Below, piece after piece: positions 26,554-34,749 of a stretch of 64,000 bases of DNA (position 1 is its first letter; every line of letters starts with the position of its first letter). The notes beneath the pieces are model-generated. The model ran no database searches. It was not told the DNA's origin and worked only from the letters and a program-made list of their open reading frames with translations. This DNA is from VGBK01 sp964354255 (lineage in GTDB: Bacteria > Actinomycetota > Acidimicrobiia > Spongiisociales > UBA11373): positions 1-64,000 of the forward strand of contig CAYGYX010000003.1 of NCBI GenBank assembly GCA_964354255.1, in the 5' to 3' direction. Made by a program: the position numbers and the translations under genes.

Positions 26554-27249
26554 CTATATGGCGGAGAGGGCCTCGTGCAGGCACCGCACCGCCGCCACCG
26601 GGTCGGCGGCGGCGGTGATGGGTCGGCCCACGACCAGCAGGTCGGCGCCCCGCGCCCTGGCTTCCGCCGGGGTGGCGGTGCGCCGCTGGTCGTCCACCGG
26701 CGAGCCCTCGGGCCGTATGCCAGGCGTCACCCGCAGCAGCCCGGGCGCCACCCCGGCCACCACCCCCAGCTCCTTGGGTGAGCAGACCACCCCCTCGACC
26801 CCGGCCTCGGCGGCGCGCTTGGTCAAGCGTGAGGTCAGCTCCCCCGGGCTGCGCCCGAACAGCGCCGTCGCCGCCGAGGCGTCGATGCTGGTCAGCACGG
26901 TGACCGCCAGTACTCCGGTCTCCCGGCCGCCGGCACCGGCCGACAGGCCGGCCGTGGCGGCCCGCAGCATCTCCACCCCGCCGGAGGCATGGGCCGTCAC
27001 CCAGCGAGCCCCGTACTCCCCCAGGCGGCGGGCCGCCGCCTGCACTTGGGTGGGAATGTCGTGCAGCTTGGCATCGGCCAGCACCGGCCCGAGCCGGGCC
27101 AGCGCCCCCACCAGCCCGGGGCCGGGACCGTGCAGCAGCCCCAGGCCCACCTTGAACCCGGCCACGTAGTCGGCGAGCGATCGGGCCAGCCGCACCGCTT
27201 CCTCGGCGGTGCGCAGGTCCAGCGCGACGATTATTCGCCGGTCGTCCAT
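26554..27249 (-). CDS. pyrF: orotidine 5'-phosphate decarboxylase
   Basis: Last step of UMP synthesis. The 231-residue barrel has IIVALDLRTAEEAVRLA, the active-site LADAKLHDIPTQV (Asp-x-Lys-x-x-Asp) and TPGIRPEG. This is the group with the D-K-x-x-D arrangement common in Firmicutes and Proteobacteria. The start overlaps the end of pyrD by 19 bases; another in-frame ATG lies at 27258. carA and carB, which precede pyrF in many actinobacteria, are missing. Confidence 0.94.
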   Translation of the reverse strand: MDDRRIIVALDLRTAEEAVRLARSLADYVAGFKVGLGLLHGPGPGLVGALARLGPVLADAKLHDIPTQVQAAARRLGEYGARWVTAHASGGVEMLRAATAGLSAGAGGRETGVLAVTVLTSIDASAATALFGRSPGELTSRLTKRAAEAGVEGVVCSPKELGVVAGVAPGLLRVTPGIRPEGSPVDDQRRTATPAEARARGADLLVVGRPITAAADPVAAVRCLHEALSAI

Positions 27250-28160
27250 GGGTGCCATGCTCCCACGAGGTCGGCCACCCGGTCCACCCGGTGCCTCCGC
27301 CCGTAACGGCGCAACTCGGTCACGACGCGCTTCCCCGCCCGTGTCTCGGCGAAGTGCACGGTGCCCAACGCCACCGCCTGCGCACCGGCGAGGAGGAACT
27401 CGACCACGTCCGCCCCGCGCCGCGCCCCGCCGCAACCGACGATCGGCAGCCCGGGGAGGGCCCGGCGCACCTCGATCACACAGCGCAGGGCGATCGGTTT
27501 GATAGGAGGGCCCGAGTAGCCGCCGATCACCCCCGAGAGACCGGGGCGCCGTGTCTCCGGGTCGATGGCCGCCCCCCACACGGAGTTGGCCACCACCACG
27601 AAGTCGGCCCCGGCCGCCGCCACCGCCGCCGCCACCGCGGCGATGTCGGAGGAGTTCGGCGAGAGCTTGGCGCCCACCGGGAGCGTCGTGGCGGCTCGCA
27701 CCGCCGCCACCGCCCGGGCCGACGCCGCCGGATCCAGGGCGAACATCACCCCGTTCTCCAGGTTGGGGCAGGACAGGTTGACCTCGACGGCGACCACCCC
27801 CGTCTTCTGCATCACCGCCGCCACTCGCCCGAACTCCCCGGCCGTCTTCCCCACCACTGACCCCCACACCGGCACCCCAGTCCCGGCAAGGCGGGGAGCC
27901 ACCTCCTCGGCCCAGGCGGCGATCCCCGGGTTCTGGACGCCGATGCCGTTGAGCATGCCAGACCCCACCGGGAAGAGCCGGGGCGGAGGCCGCCCCGGCC
28001 AGGGGTCCTCGCTCACCGACTTGGCCACCGCCGCCCCGTAGTGCTCCAGCGCCCCGACGCCGGCGAAGTCGACCACCGAGCCCACGGTGCCCGACGCCGC
28101 CACCAGCGGCGAGCGCAGGGTGAGCGGCCCCAGGCGAGTGGTCAGGTCCATGGCGCTCAT
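27231..28160 (-). CDS. pyrD: dihydroorotate dehydrogenase, class 1B-like catalytic subunit
   Basis: Oxidises dihydroorotate to orotate. The 309-residue FMN barrel has LVAASGTVGS, GSGMLNGIGVQNPGI, the catalytic-loop VNLSCPN (Cys as base) and a C-terminal GCGGARRGADVVEFLLAGAQAVALGT. These features place it with class 1B, which usually works with the iron-sulfur subunit PyrK. No pyrK is adjacent. Start ATG at 28160, with another ATG three codons later; it follows pyrC after 19 bases. Confidence 0.92.
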   Translation of the reverse strand: MSAMDLTTRLGPLTLRSPLVAASGTVGSVVDFAGVGALEHYGAAVAKSVSEDPWPGRPPPRLFPVGSGMLNGIGVQNPGIAAWAEEVAPRLAGTGVPVWGSVVGKTAGEFGRVAAVMQKTGVVAVEVNLSCPNLENGVMFALDPAASARAVAAVRAATTLPVGAKLSPNSSDIAAVAAAVAAAGADFVVVANSVWGAAIDPETRRPGLSGVIGGYSGPPIKPIALRCVIEVRRALPGLPIVGCGGARRGADVVEFLLAGAQAVALGTVHFAETRAGKRVVTELRRYGRRHRVDRVADLVGAWHPWTTGE

Positions 28161-28179
28161 CCCCCGCTCCGGGGCGGGC

Positions 28180-29454
28180 TCACCACCGCAGTTCCTCGTC
28201 CCGCAGCGTGAAGCGGCCCCGCAGCAGCACATGCCGGGCCCGGCCCGTAAGGTGCCTGCCCCGCCAGGGGCTGTTGGTGGAGCGTGACCGGAAGTGCTCG
28301 GCCACCCACTCCCGGGCGGGGTCGATCACCGTGATGGTCGCCGGCGACCCCTCGGCCAGCAAGTGCCCATGGCCCTCCAGGCCGGCGAGGCGGGCAGGCG
28401 CCACCGCCAAGCGGGAGAAGAACTCGGCGGGAGTCAGGGCGACGGCGCCGAGCACCACCCCTACCGCCGTCTCCAGGCCGATCACACCCCGTGGTGCGTC
28501 CTCAAAGGGGACGTCCTTCTCGTAGGCGGCGTGGGGAGCGTGATCGGTGCCGACCATGTCGATGGTGCCGTCGGCCAAGGCCGCCCGCACCGCCTCGACA
28601 TCCTCCGGCCGTCGCAGGGGCGGGTACATCTTGAAGACGGGGTCGGTGGAGAGCACCGCGCGGTGGTCGAAGGCGAGATGGTGAGGGGTCGCCTCGGCGG
28701 TGACCGCCAGGCCCTCGCCCTTGGCCGCCCGTACCAGGGCCACGGCGCCGGCGGTGGAGACATGCTGCACGTGATAGCGGGCCCCCGTCAGCCGGGCGAC
28801 CGCCAGGTCGCGGGCCACCACCACCTCCTCGGCCGCGGCCGGTATGCCGACCAGGCCGAGCAGGGCCGACACCTCCCCTTCATGGAGCTGGCCGCTGCCC
28901 GCCAGGCCGCGGTCCTCCGCATGCTGAGCCACCACTCCGCCCATGTCGCTGAGGTACTCCATGGCCCGCCGCAGCAGGCCGGCGTCGGCCACCGAGTCAC
29001 CGTCGTCGGTGAAGAGGCGCACTCCGGCCGCCCACAACTCGTCGAGATGAGCCAGGCGCTGGCCGGCTCGCCCGGCGGTGACGCACCCGGCGGAGAAGAC
29101 GTCCACCAGTCCCACCCGCCGCCCTCGATCGGCGACGAAACGAGCCAGATGCCCGGCATCGATGGGCGGATCGGTGTTGGGCATGGCCACCACCCCGGTG
29201 AAACCGCCGGCGGCAGCCGCCTGCGAGCCCGACTCGATGTCCTCCTTCCACTCCTGGCCGGGCTCCCGCATGTGCACGTGGGGATCCACCAGACCGGGTC
29301 CCACCCAGCAGCCCGTGCAGTCGACCACCTCGGCGCCGTCGCGATCGAGGCCGGCCCGCACCTCGGCAACCACCTCGCCGGCGAGGCGCACGTCGGCGGG
29401 GACCACCCCCTGCGGGGTGGCTACCAGGCCCCCGGCGAGCAGGATCTCAGCCAT
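28180..29454 (-). CDS. pyrC: dihydroorotase
   Basis: Cyclises carbamoyl aspartate to dihydroorotate. The 424-residue amidohydrolase has the metal motif DPHVHMREPGQEWKED, further ligands in YHVQHVS and GTDHAPH. The ATG at 29454 is chosen over an in-frame GTG at 29463 because GGAGGTGA lies 6 bases upstream of the ATG. It overlaps pyrB by 8 bases. Confidence 0.95.
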   Translation of the reverse strand: MAEILLAGGLVATPQGVVPADVRLAGEVVAEVRAGLDRDGAEVVDCTGCWVGPGLVDPHVHMREPGQEWKEDIESGSQAAAAGGFTGVVAMPNTDPPIDAGHLARFVADRGRRVGLVDVFSAGCVTAGRAGQRLAHLDELWAAGVRLFTDDGDSVADAGLLRRAMEYLSDMGGVVAQHAEDRGLAGSGQLHEGEVSALLGLVGIPAAAEEVVVARDLAVARLTGARYHVQHVSTAGAVALVRAAKGEGLAVTAEATPHHLAFDHRAVLSTDPVFKMYPPLRRPEDVEAVRAALADGTIDMVGTDHAPHAAYEKDVPFEDAPRGVIGLETAVGVVLGAVALTPAEFFSRLAVAPARLAGLEGHGHLLAEGSPATITVIDPAREWVAEHFRSRSTNSPWRGRHLTGRARHVLLRGRFTLRDEELRW

Positions 29455-30364
29455 CGATCTCACCTCCCAGCAGCCGGAAGAGCACCGCCATGCGCACCGC
29501 TACTCCCATGCTCACCTGTTCGAGCACCAGGGCGGCGGGGTCGTCGGCCACCTCGTCGGCGATCTCCACCCCGCGGTTCATGGGACCGGGGTGCATCACC
29601 ACCGCCCCCGGCTTGAGCCGGGCCCGCCGCTCCCGGGTCATGCCGAACCGCGAGACGTATTCGGGGAGGGAGGGGAAGACGCTGGCCCCGCCGCGTTCGG
29701 TCTGCACCCGCAGCAGGTAGACGACGTCGGCTGCAGGCAGCACCTCGTCGAGCGACCCGGACACCTTCACCGGCCATCCGTTGGTAGTCACCGGCAGCAG
29801 GGTGCGCGGGGCCACCAGGGTCACCTGCGCCCCCAGAGTGGAGAAAGCCTGCAGGTCGGACCGGGCCACCCGCGAGTGCCGGATGTCCCCGACGATGGCC
29901 ACCTGCAGCCCCTCAATCCGCCCGAAGCGGCGGCGCACCGTCAGGGCGTCGAGCAGCGCCTGGGTGGGGTGCTGGTGAGCGCCGTCGCCCCCGTTGACGA
30001 CCGGGATCGACAGCCACTCGGATACCCGCCGGGCCGCCCCCACCGCCTGATGGCGGATCACCAGCAGGTCGGACCCCATGGCCTGGAGGGTGAGCACGGT
30101 GTCTTTGAGGCTCTCCCCCTTGGAGAGGGACGAGGTCCCCGGGGCGAAGGTCATCGTGTCGGCCGACAGGGACTTGGCCGCCCGTTCGAACGACAGCCGC
30201 GTCCGGGTGGACGCCTCGAAGAAGGCGGTGGTGACCGTCTTGCCGCGCAGGGCGGGTACCTTGGGGATCGGCCGGGCCAGCACCTCGACGAACCCGTCGG
30301 CGTCGTCGAGCAGCGAATCCAGGTCGGCCCGTTCCAGGTCGGCGATATCGAGCAGGTGGCGCAT
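29447..30364 (-). CDS. pyrB: aspartate carbamoyltransferase catalytic chain
   Basis: First committed step of pyrimidine synthesis. The 305-residue protein shows FEASTRTRLSFE, HPTQALLDALT and VMHPGPMNRGVEI. No regulatory pyrI is present. The ATG at 30364 directly follows GGAGG at 6 bases and shares its first base with the pyrR stop; a GTG one codon earlier is the alternative. Confidence 0.95.
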   Translation of the reverse strand: MRHLLDIADLERADLDSLLDDADGFVEVLARPIPKVPALRGKTVTTAFFEASTRTRLSFERAAKSLSADTMTFAPGTSSLSKGESLKDTVLTLQAMGSDLLVIRHQAVGAARRVSEWLSIPVVNGGDGAHQHPTQALLDALTVRRRFGRIEGLQVAIVGDIRHSRVARSDLQAFSTLGAQVTLVAPRTLLPVTTNGWPVKVSGSLDEVLPAADVVYLLRVQTERGGASVFPSLPEYVSRFGMTRERRARLKPGAVVMHPGPMNRGVEIADEVADDPAALVLEQVSMGVAVRMAVLFRLLGGEIDG

Positions 30365-30888
30365 CACCCCGCCTCCCCGATCATCACCGCATCCTCGCCG
30401 TCGATCTCCGCCAGATGCACCGACACCCGCTCGCGCCCGGCGGTAGGCAGGTTCTTGCCCACGTAGTCGGCGCGGATGGGCAGCTCCCGGTGGCCGCGGT
30501 CGACCAGCACCGCCAGTTCCACCCGGCGGGGGCGGCCCAGGTCGGCCAGGCAGTCCAGGGCGGCCCGCACCGTGCGGCCGGTGAAGAGGACGTCGTCCAC
30601 CAGCACCACCACCCGATCGTCTAGGGAGACCGGCATGCGGGTGGTGCCCACTCGGGTGGTCGGGCGATGGTCCAGGTCGTCGCGGTAGAGGGTGATGTCC
30701 AACTCCCCCACCGGCACGGGCGCTTCCGCCTCGGCCAGGGCGGCCGCCAGCCGCTCCGCCAGGGGCACGCCCCGGGTGTGGATCCCCACCACCACCAGGT
30801 CGGCGATGCCCCGGTTGTGCTCCACGATCTCGTGGGCGATGCGGCGGATGGCCCGCCTCACATCGGCCCCGTCCATCAGCTTCCTCAT
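30364..30888 (-). CDS. pyrR: PyrR regulator / uracil phosphoribosyltransferase
   Basis: UMP-sensing RNA-binding regulator of pyr operons, with uracil phosphoribosyltransferase activity in many species. The 174 residues include the PRPP-binding VVVLVDDVLFTGRTVRAAL, GIHTRGVPLAERLA and the basic DDLDHRPTTRVG region. The ATG at 30888 overlaps the TGA of the upstream leader ORF, and lies only 7 bases after the U-tract of the attenuator. A PyrR-binding loop is found 65 bases upstream, so the operon is probably autoregulated. Confidence 0.95.
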   Translation of the reverse strand: MRKLMDGADVRRAIRRIAHEIVEHNRGIADLVVVGIHTRGVPLAERLAAALAEAEAPVPVGELDITLYRDDLDHRPTTRVGTTRMPVSLDDRVVVLVDDVLFTGRTVRAALDCLADLGRPRRVELAVLVDRGHRELPIRADYVGKNLPTAGRERVSVHLAEIDGEDAVMIGEAG

Positions 30889-30941
30889 GGCAACAAAAAG
30901 GCCACCGCGGGGGTGGCCGTGACCGGCAGGCACTTCTTCAT
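30885..30941 (-). CDS. pyr leader peptide
   Basis: An 18-codon ORF encodes MKKCLPVTATPAVAFLLP. It has a good ribosome-binding site (AAGGAG, 30947-30952, 5 bases before the ATG). Its codons run through both arms of the attenuator stem and its U-tract, and its TGA overlaps the pyrR ATG (ATGA). The placement suggests that translating ribosomes would disrupt the terminator and hand over to pyrR. Function is inferred from layout; no homologue is recognised. Confidence 0.65.
   Translation of the reverse strand: MKKCLPVTATPAVAFLLP
30895..30918 (-). terminator. pyr attenuator (intrinsic terminator)
   Basis: On the minus strand GGCCACC (30912-30918) and GGTGGCC (30900-30906) form a 7-bp stem with loop CCCGC, followed by TTTTT (30895-30899). 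This is a well-formed intrinsic terminator located just before the pyrR start codon, within the leader peptide ORF. Confidence 0.8.
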
Positions 30942-30953
30942 GGCTTCTCCTTC

Positions 30954-30971
30954 CCGGCCTCGCGGGACCGG
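30954..30971 (-). promoter_or_regulatory. PyrR-binding RNA loop
   Basis: The minus-strand RNA contains the hairpin CC-GGUC-CCGCGA-GGCC-GG. The hexaloop CCGCGA obeys the CNGNGA consensus and the flanks give GUCCNGNGAGGC, the pattern recognised by PyrR in Bacillus-type pyr leaders. It ends 2 bases before the AAGGAG of the leader peptide, so bound PyrR could block ribosome loading. Confidence 0.75.
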
Positions 30972-31019
30972 CTTTAAAGGACGTCGGCGGCACGCTAGCA
31001 CGCCTCACCCGGGCCGATG

Positions 31020-31592
31020 TCAGCGCCCGGTCTCTGCCTCCCCGGCGAGGCGCCCGAGCACTCCGTTGACGAAGGCCCCGCTGCGCTCCGTCGAATAGGC
31101 CTTGGCCAGGCGAACCGCCTCGGAGATGATCACCCCCGCCGACAGCTCGGGGCGGTGACGGAGCTCCCAGAGACCCAAGCGCAGCACGCTGCGATCGATC
31201 ACCGGCATCCGCTCCACCCGCCACTCTGAGGACACGGCGCCGAGGGCCTGATCCAGGTCCCGCAGCTCCTCCCAGACCCCGGTCGCCAGCATCGTCCCCA
31301 GCTCGTCGAGCCCGGCGGTGTCCGGCGGGGAGCCGCGCACGTCGGCCTCGTAGAGAGCCTCCAGGACCTCATCGCGACGGACCAGGCGGCCGATGCGGAA
31401 CAGGGTGGTCGGGTCCGGGGCGGGGACGGGGGTCTCCTCCCCCCCGGCTGCGGCCCGCAGCAGATTCACCGCCGCCCGCAGCCGCCAGGTGCCGTCCGCC
31501 TCGGCCTCGGCCCGGGCCAGGCCGGCCAGTTCCTCCTCCGAGGAGGCACCCGCCAGGGTCAGGGCCAGGGCCACGACGGCCGGTTCGCCCAC
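31020..31592 (-). CDS. nusB: transcription antitermination factor NusB, N-terminally extended
   Basis: NusB with NusE binds boxA RNA during rRNA antitermination. The NusB fold occupies about residues 72-190 (RRDEVLEALYEADVRG, then PVIDRSVLRLGLWELRH and IISEAVRLAKAYSTERSGAFVNGVLGRLA). The first 70 residues are an Ala/Glu-rich helical extension not found in ordinary NusB. No ATG or GTG exists at the normal NusB start, and the GTG at 31592 lies one base after the efp stop, so the extension is probably translated. Confidence 0.88.
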   Translation of the reverse strand: MGEPAVVALALTLAGASSEEELAGLARAEAEADGTWRLRAAVNLLRAAAGGEETPVPAPDPTTLFRIGRLVRRDEVLEALYEADVRGSPPDTAGLDELGTMLATGVWEELRDLDQALGAVSSEWRVERMPVIDRSVLRLGLWELRHRPELSAGVIISEAVRLAKAYSTERSGAFVNGVLGRLAGEAETGR

Positions 31593-31593
31593 T

Positions 31594-32151
31594 TCAGACC
31601 CGGGTGATGTAGGCGCCGGTGCGGGTGTCCACCTTGACCTGGTCGCCGCTGGTGACGAAGAGGGGGACCTGCACCACCAGGCCGGTCTCCAGGGTCACCG
31701 GCTTGGTGGCCCCGGACACCCGGTCGCCCTTCACCCCCGGCTCGGCGTGGGTGACGGTGAGGACCACCGCCGCCGGCAGGTCCAGCCCCACCGCCCGCCC
31801 GGCGTACATGGCGAGCAGAACCGAGTCACCTTCCTTGAGGAACCCGGAGGCGTTGCCCACCTGCTCCTCGGTGAGCGTCATCTGGGCGTAGGTCTCCCCG
31901 TCCATGAAGTGATAGCCCAGGTCGTCGGAGTACAGGTACTGGTGGGAACGGCGCTCGATGATGGCCTGCGGCACCGGCTCGTCGGCGCGGAAGGTACGCT
32001 CGAGGACTGCCCCCGACTGCAGGTTCTTCAGCTTCATCTTGACAAAGGCCCTGCCCTTGCCCGGCTTCACGTGCTGGTACTCGACTATCTGGAACAGGCC
32101 GTCGTCGAGGTCGAGGCTCATGCCGGGGCGGACGTCGTTCGTTGAGATCAT
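31594..32151 (-). CDS. efp: elongation factor P
   Basis: Relieves ribosome stalling at polyproline. The 185-residue three-domain protein starts MISTNDVRPGM; the tip loop of domain I is VKPGKGRAF with Lys32 in the position that is modified in some bacteria. Its start overlaps the end of the M24 peptidase gene by 4 bases. The order aroB-pepQ-efp-nusB is the conserved actinobacterial one. Confidence 0.96.
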   Translation of the reverse strand: MISTNDVRPGMSLDLDDGLFQIVEYQHVKPGKGRAFVKMKLKNLQSGAVLERTFRADEPVPQAIIERRSHQYLYSDDLGYHFMDGETYAQMTLTEEQVGNASGFLKEGDSVLLAMYAGRAVGLDLPAAVVLTVTHAEPGVKGDRVSGATKPVTLETGLVVQVPLFVTSGDQVKVDTRTGAYITRV

Positions 32152-33212
32152 GCGCGGACCAACTCCCTCGCCGACCCGGTGAGCACCACCGGGCCCTCCT
32201 CGGTGACCAGGACCATGTCCTCGATGCGCACCCCGCCCTCCCCCGGGAGGTAGACGCCGGGCTCGACGGTGACCACATCGCCGACGCGCAGCGAATCCTG
32301 GTTGCCCCGGCGCAGCCAGGGCTCCTCGTGGATCTCCAGGCCGACCCCGTGACCGGTGCTGTGCAAGAACTGCTCCTCGTATCCCTCCCGGCGCAGCACC
32401 GCCCGCACCGCCTCGTCGACGTCGTGCCCGCTGACCCCCGGTCGCAGGGCGGCCACCCCCGCCTGCTCGGCCTCGAGCACCACCCGGTAGACCCGTTCCA
32501 TGGCCGGGTCGGGAGCGCCGTCGAGCCAGACGGTGCGGCTCATGTCGGAGTGGTAGCCGTCCACCACGCACCCGTAGTCCAGGAGCAGCAAGCCCCGTCC
32601 CAGGGGCACCCGGCCGGTCTCGTAGTGGGGCACCGAGGCCCCCGCTCCGGCGGCGACGATGGCCTCCCAGTCGGCCCGGTCGCCCCCGTGGCGGCGCATC
32701 TCCGCCACCAGGCCCCAGGCCAGGTCGTCCTCGGTTTCGGCGTCCTGCAGAAGCCGGCTCAACCCGCCGAAGGCGGCGTCGGTGGCGGCGGCAGCCGCGT
32801 GCAGGGCGGCCAGCTCGTCCTCGTCCTTGGTGCGGCGCAGGTTCTCCACCAGGCCGCAGGTAGCGTCGGCGGACACCCCGGCCTTCTCTTCGACGCCTCG
32901 CACGAACTCCCAGGTCACTCCCGGAGCCTCCAGGCCCACCCTCTCCAGGCCCGAGAGCACTCCCCCCAGGGCCTTCCACAGGTCGCCGGAGTACACCCTG
33001 AGCTCGGTCTGGGGCAGCCCGTCGACCAGGGACCGGGCCGACTCCCCGTAGCGCCCATCGGTGAGGAACATCGCCTGCCCGTCGGGGTGGACGAGCAAGT
33101 AGCCGTTGCTCCCCGAGTAGCCCAACAGGTAGCGCAGGTTGGGCCCTCGGGTCACCAGCAAAGGTCCCTCGAGATGGCGGGCGAGCGCGTCGATGCGGGC
33201 GCGATATCGCAT
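32148..33212 (-). CDS. pepQ: M24-family Xaa-Pro peptidase
   Basis: Metallopeptidase of 354 residues, probably cleaving dipeptides or peptides with proline in second position. The creatinase-like N-terminal domain (about 1-125) precedes the pita-bread domain with five metal ligands: Asp in LLDYGC, Asp in YHSDMSRTV, His in STGHGVGLEIHE, Glu in TVEPGVY and Glu in VRIEDMV. The ATG at 33212 has GAGG upstream. aroQ, found between aroB and pepQ in mycobacteria, is absent. Confidence 0.92.
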   Translation of the reverse strand: MRYRARIDALARHLEGPLLVTRGPNLRYLLGYSGSNGYLLVHPDGQAMFLTDGRYGESARSLVDGLPQTELRVYSGDLWKALGGVLSGLERVGLEAPGVTWEFVRGVEEKAGVSADATCGLVENLRRTKDEDELAALHAAAAATDAAFGGLSRLLQDAETEDDLAWGLVAEMRRHGGDRADWEAIVAAGAGASVPHYETGRVPLGRGLLLLDYGCVVDGYHSDMSRTVWLDGAPDPAMERVYRVVLEAEQAGVAALRPGVSGHDVDEAVRAVLRREGYEEQFLHSTGHGVGLEIHEEPWLRRGNQDSLRVGDVVTVEPGVYLPGEGGVRIEDMVLVTEEGPVVLTGSARELVRA

Positions 33213-33220
33213 GTGACTCC

Positions 33221-34258
33221 TCAGGAGATGCCGACGGCGGCGAGCGCGGCCTCTACGGTAGCGGCCGCCACGTGCTCCAGACGCGGGCGGCCGATCTCCT
33301 CCAGTAGCACCATCCGCAGCCCGGCCGCGTCCCGCTTCTTGTCAAGATCCAGCAGACGCCGCACCTCCGCCGGGTCGGTCCCGGGGGCCCACACGGGCAG
33401 GCCGAGCCCGGCAATGACCTCTCGCTGCCGGGTCTCCTCCCCGAAGCCGGCCACCAGCGCGGACGCCCGGCCGGCGGCCACCATTCCGACCGCTACCGCC
33501 GGGCCGTGCCCCAGGGCGGCGGCCACCTCCACCGCGTGCCCGATGGTATGCCCGTAGTTGAGGTGGGCGCGTTCCCCGCGTTCGCGAAAATCGCGGCCGA
33601 TCACCGCCGCCTTCACCGTCACCGCCCGGAGCACCACCTCGGTCACATCGGCCTGCAGGCCGTCGCGTTCATAGAGCGCCACCAGGCCCGGATCGCCGAT
33701 CAACCCCGCCTTGAGAGCCTCCGCCGCCCCTTCCCGTCGCAGTGGAACGGGCAGGGTGTCCAGGAGGTCGGCGTCGATCACCACCCGCGCCGGGTGGTGG
33801 AAAGCCCCGACCAGGTTCTTGGCGCCCAGGTTCACCCCCGTCTTCCCTCCAATGGCGGCATCCACTGCCCCGAGCAGGGTCGTGGGAACGTAGATCGCCT
33901 CGACGCCGCGCAGGAAGGTGGCGGCCACGAAGCCGGCCAGGTCGGTGAGGGCCCCTCCGCCCACCCCGAGCAGGGTGTCGCCGCGGGTGAACCCGAGGCC
34001 GGCCAGCCATCCGTAGACGGCTTCGGCCACGGCCAGCGTCTTGGCCGCCTCTCCGTCAGGCAGGACCCGCAACTCGGCGGCCAGTCCCCCCGCCCGCAGC
34101 CCGCCGACCAGGGCCTCACCGACCCGGGTCGGTTCACCGGGCTGGGTGAGCACCGCCACCCGGGCCCGGCCGGCGCGTTCGCCCAGGACCGTGGCAGCGT
34201 CCAGCACTCCCCGGCCCACGATGACGCTCGTCGCGCCGGCTACTCGCCGCGTTTCCAC
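33221..34258 (-). CDS. aroB: 3-dehydroquinate synthase
   Basis: Second step of the shikimate pathway. The 345 residues contain GVGGGALTDLAGFVAATFLRG (NAD site), YVPTTLLGAVDAAIGGKTGVN, the zinc ligands around REGAAEALKAGLIGD and LNYGHTIGHAVE. The GTG start overlaps aroK by 19 bases. Confidence 0.96.
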   Translation of the reverse strand: METRRVAGATSVIVGRGVLDAATVLGERAGRARVAVLTQPGEPTRVGEALVGGLRAGGLAAELRVLPDGEAAKTLAVAEAVYGWLAGLGFTRGDTLLGVGGGALTDLAGFVAATFLRGVEAIYVPTTLLGAVDAAIGGKTGVNLGAKNLVGAFHHPARVVIDADLLDTLPVPLRREGAAEALKAGLIGDPGLVALYERDGLQADVTEVVLRAVTVKAAVIGRDFRERGERAHLNYGHTIGHAVEVAAALGHGPAVAVGMVAAGRASALVAGFGEETRQREVIAGLGLPVWAPGTDPAEVRRLLDLDKKRDAAGLRMVLLEEIGRPRLEHVAAATVEAALAAVGIS

Positions 34259-34749
34259 AGTTGCACCACTTCCCGGGCCACATCCTCAGGAGTGCGGCCG
34301 GCGGTCGCCACCCGGTGGTGGGCAGCGGCCGCATAGGCAGCCGACCTGGCCTCCAGGATCGGGCCCAGACCGCCGCTCGCCTCGCCCCCGGCCAGCAGCG
34401 GGCGGCCCCCGCCGGCCCCCACCCGTTGTTCCAGTTCGGCCGCCGGGGCGTCCAGCCAGACGACCATGCCCGATGCTCGCAGGCGCGCCACGTTCCTCTC
34501 CGCCAGCACCACCCCGCCGCCGCAGGCGACCACCGCCGGCGCTCCCGCTGCCGCCGCCACCGCGTCCTCCTCCCGTCGGCGGAAGCCGGCCTCTCCCTCC
34601 GCCGCGAAGATCTCGGGGACGGTCATCCCCGCCCCGCCCGCCACCCGCTCATCCAGGTCGACGAAGGGCACGTCCAACCGCTCGGCCGCCAGCGGCCCGA
34701 CGGTGCTCTTACCGGCCCCCATCATCCCGATGAGCCAGAGGGTGGCCAC
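34240..34749 (-). CDS. aroK: shikimate kinase
   Basis: Phosphorylates shikimate. The 169-residue kinase shows the P-loop GMMGAGKSTVG, the shikimate-binding FVDLDERV and FRRREEDAV, and VACGGGVVL. The GTG start lies one base before the aroC stop region, so aroC-aroK-aroB are coupled. Confidence 0.95.
   Translation of the reverse strand: MATLWLIGMMGAGKSTVGPLAAERLDVPFVDLDERVAGGAGMTVPEIFAAEGEAGFRRREEDAVAAAAGAPAVVACGGGVVLAERNVARLRASGMVVWLDAPAAELEQRVGAGGGRPLLAGGEASGGLGPILEARSAAYAAAAHHRVATAGRTPEDVAREVVQLWKRGE

Noticed and set aside
30992..31023. Promoter pair CTGACA / TAGCGT upstream of the pyr leader
   Set aside because: The spacing of 20 bases is too long for a confident call, although a promoter somewhere here is likely.
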